Below, piece by piece: positions 63,993 to 64,000 of a stretch of 64,000 nt of DNA (position 1 is the stretch's first letter; every line of letters starts with the position of its first letter). Source of the DNA: Mycolicibacterium gadium. GTDB lineage: Bacteria > Actinomycetota > Actinomycetes > Mycobacteriales > Mycobacteriaceae. The notes beneath the pieces were generated by a model. The model was not told the DNA's origin. It saw only the letters and a list, made by a program, of their open reading frames with translations, and made no database searches. The translations under genes were made by a program, and so were the position numbers. The stretch is from NCBI RefSeq assembly GCF_010728925.1, contig NZ_AP022608.1, positions 2,914,001 through 2,978,000 on the forward strand, read 5' to 3'.

Positions 63993-64000
63993 CTCTTGTG

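Overview
The window is high-GC actinobacterial DNA. It almost certainly comes from a Mycobacterium or Mycolicibacterium chromosome, and probably from a rapid grower. The strongest evidence is a core that matches the M. tuberculosis Rv0629c-Rv0647c neighbourhood read in the opposite orientation: recC-recB-recD, echA3, a metallo-beta-lactamase-fold hydrolase, tRNA-Thr, tRNA-Met, rpmG, hadA-hadB-hadC, tRNA-Trp, secE, nusG, rplK, rplA, two mycolic acid methyltransferases, lipG and an ABC1-family kinase. Species-level identity cannot be read from the sequence alone. No insertion sequence, prophage, CRISPR array or rRNA gene was found.

Layout. Positions 1-6100 are accessory and regulatory genes: a truncated MerR regulator, an SDR gene coupled to an internally deleted NTF2-like gene, an AbrB/PIN toxin-antitoxin pair, and a WYL-type regulator divergent from two DinB-fold genes and an alpha/beta hydrolase. 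Positions 6200-6550 hold two 140-bp copies of a hairpin-bearing repeat; part of a third copy lies at 35 kb. Positions 6.5-13 kb carry a TetR regulator divergent from an MpaB-type oxygenase gene, then ABC1 kinase, lipG and two mycolate methyltransferases. Positions 13-17.6 kb look inserted between the methyltransferases and rplA when compared with M. tuberculosis: a PE-PPE-domain protein, a YCII protein plus ECF sigma factor module, and a decayed LuxR/TPR-type regulator.

Positions 17.6-22.4 kb are the translation, secretion and mycolate-dehydration core (rplA, rplK, nusG, secE, hadABC, rpmG and three tRNAs), all on the minus strand. Positions 22.4-36 kb run mostly on the plus strand: a NYN/OST-HTH protein, the MBL hydrolase, two membrane-anchored proteins, echA3 with a TetR gene, an HD-GYP/LuxR fusion, a membrane methyltransferase and a CorA-type transporter. 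These are followed by an FAD reductase and a GH3 glycosidase (both minus strand), a DUF3060-type protein, a MESH1-like HD protein and a coiled-coil protein. Positions 36-44.3 kb are the overlapping recC-recB-recD operon.

Positions 44.3-64 kb are metabolic and regulatory: an F420-type reductase, an SRPBCC protein coupled to a sulfatase, a FadD-type ligase, three GAF-ANTAR proteins beside a fatty-acid desaturase, and a 45-aa basic peptide overlapping a carboxyethylornithine-synthase-like gene. These are followed by a glycosyltransferase, a dicarboxylate transporter coupled to a D-malate/tartrate dehydrogenase, an orphan histidine kinase, an LLM oxidoreductase, an antigen-85-type mycolyltransferase and a flavin amine oxidase.

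Several genes share a cell-envelope theme: HadABC dehydrates meromycolate intermediates, the two methyltransferases modify the meromycolate chain, and the antigen-85 protein would transfer mycolates to the wall. Regulation visible in the sequence includes three good inverted-repeat operator candidates (3630-3652, 7600-7649, 26076-26090), each beside its own regulator gene, and a sigma-factor promoter candidate at 14771-14797. I did not identify a clearly new biological system. The best candidates for follow-up are the dispersed hairpin repeat, the desaturase-ANTAR cluster, and the HD-GYP/LuxR fusion.
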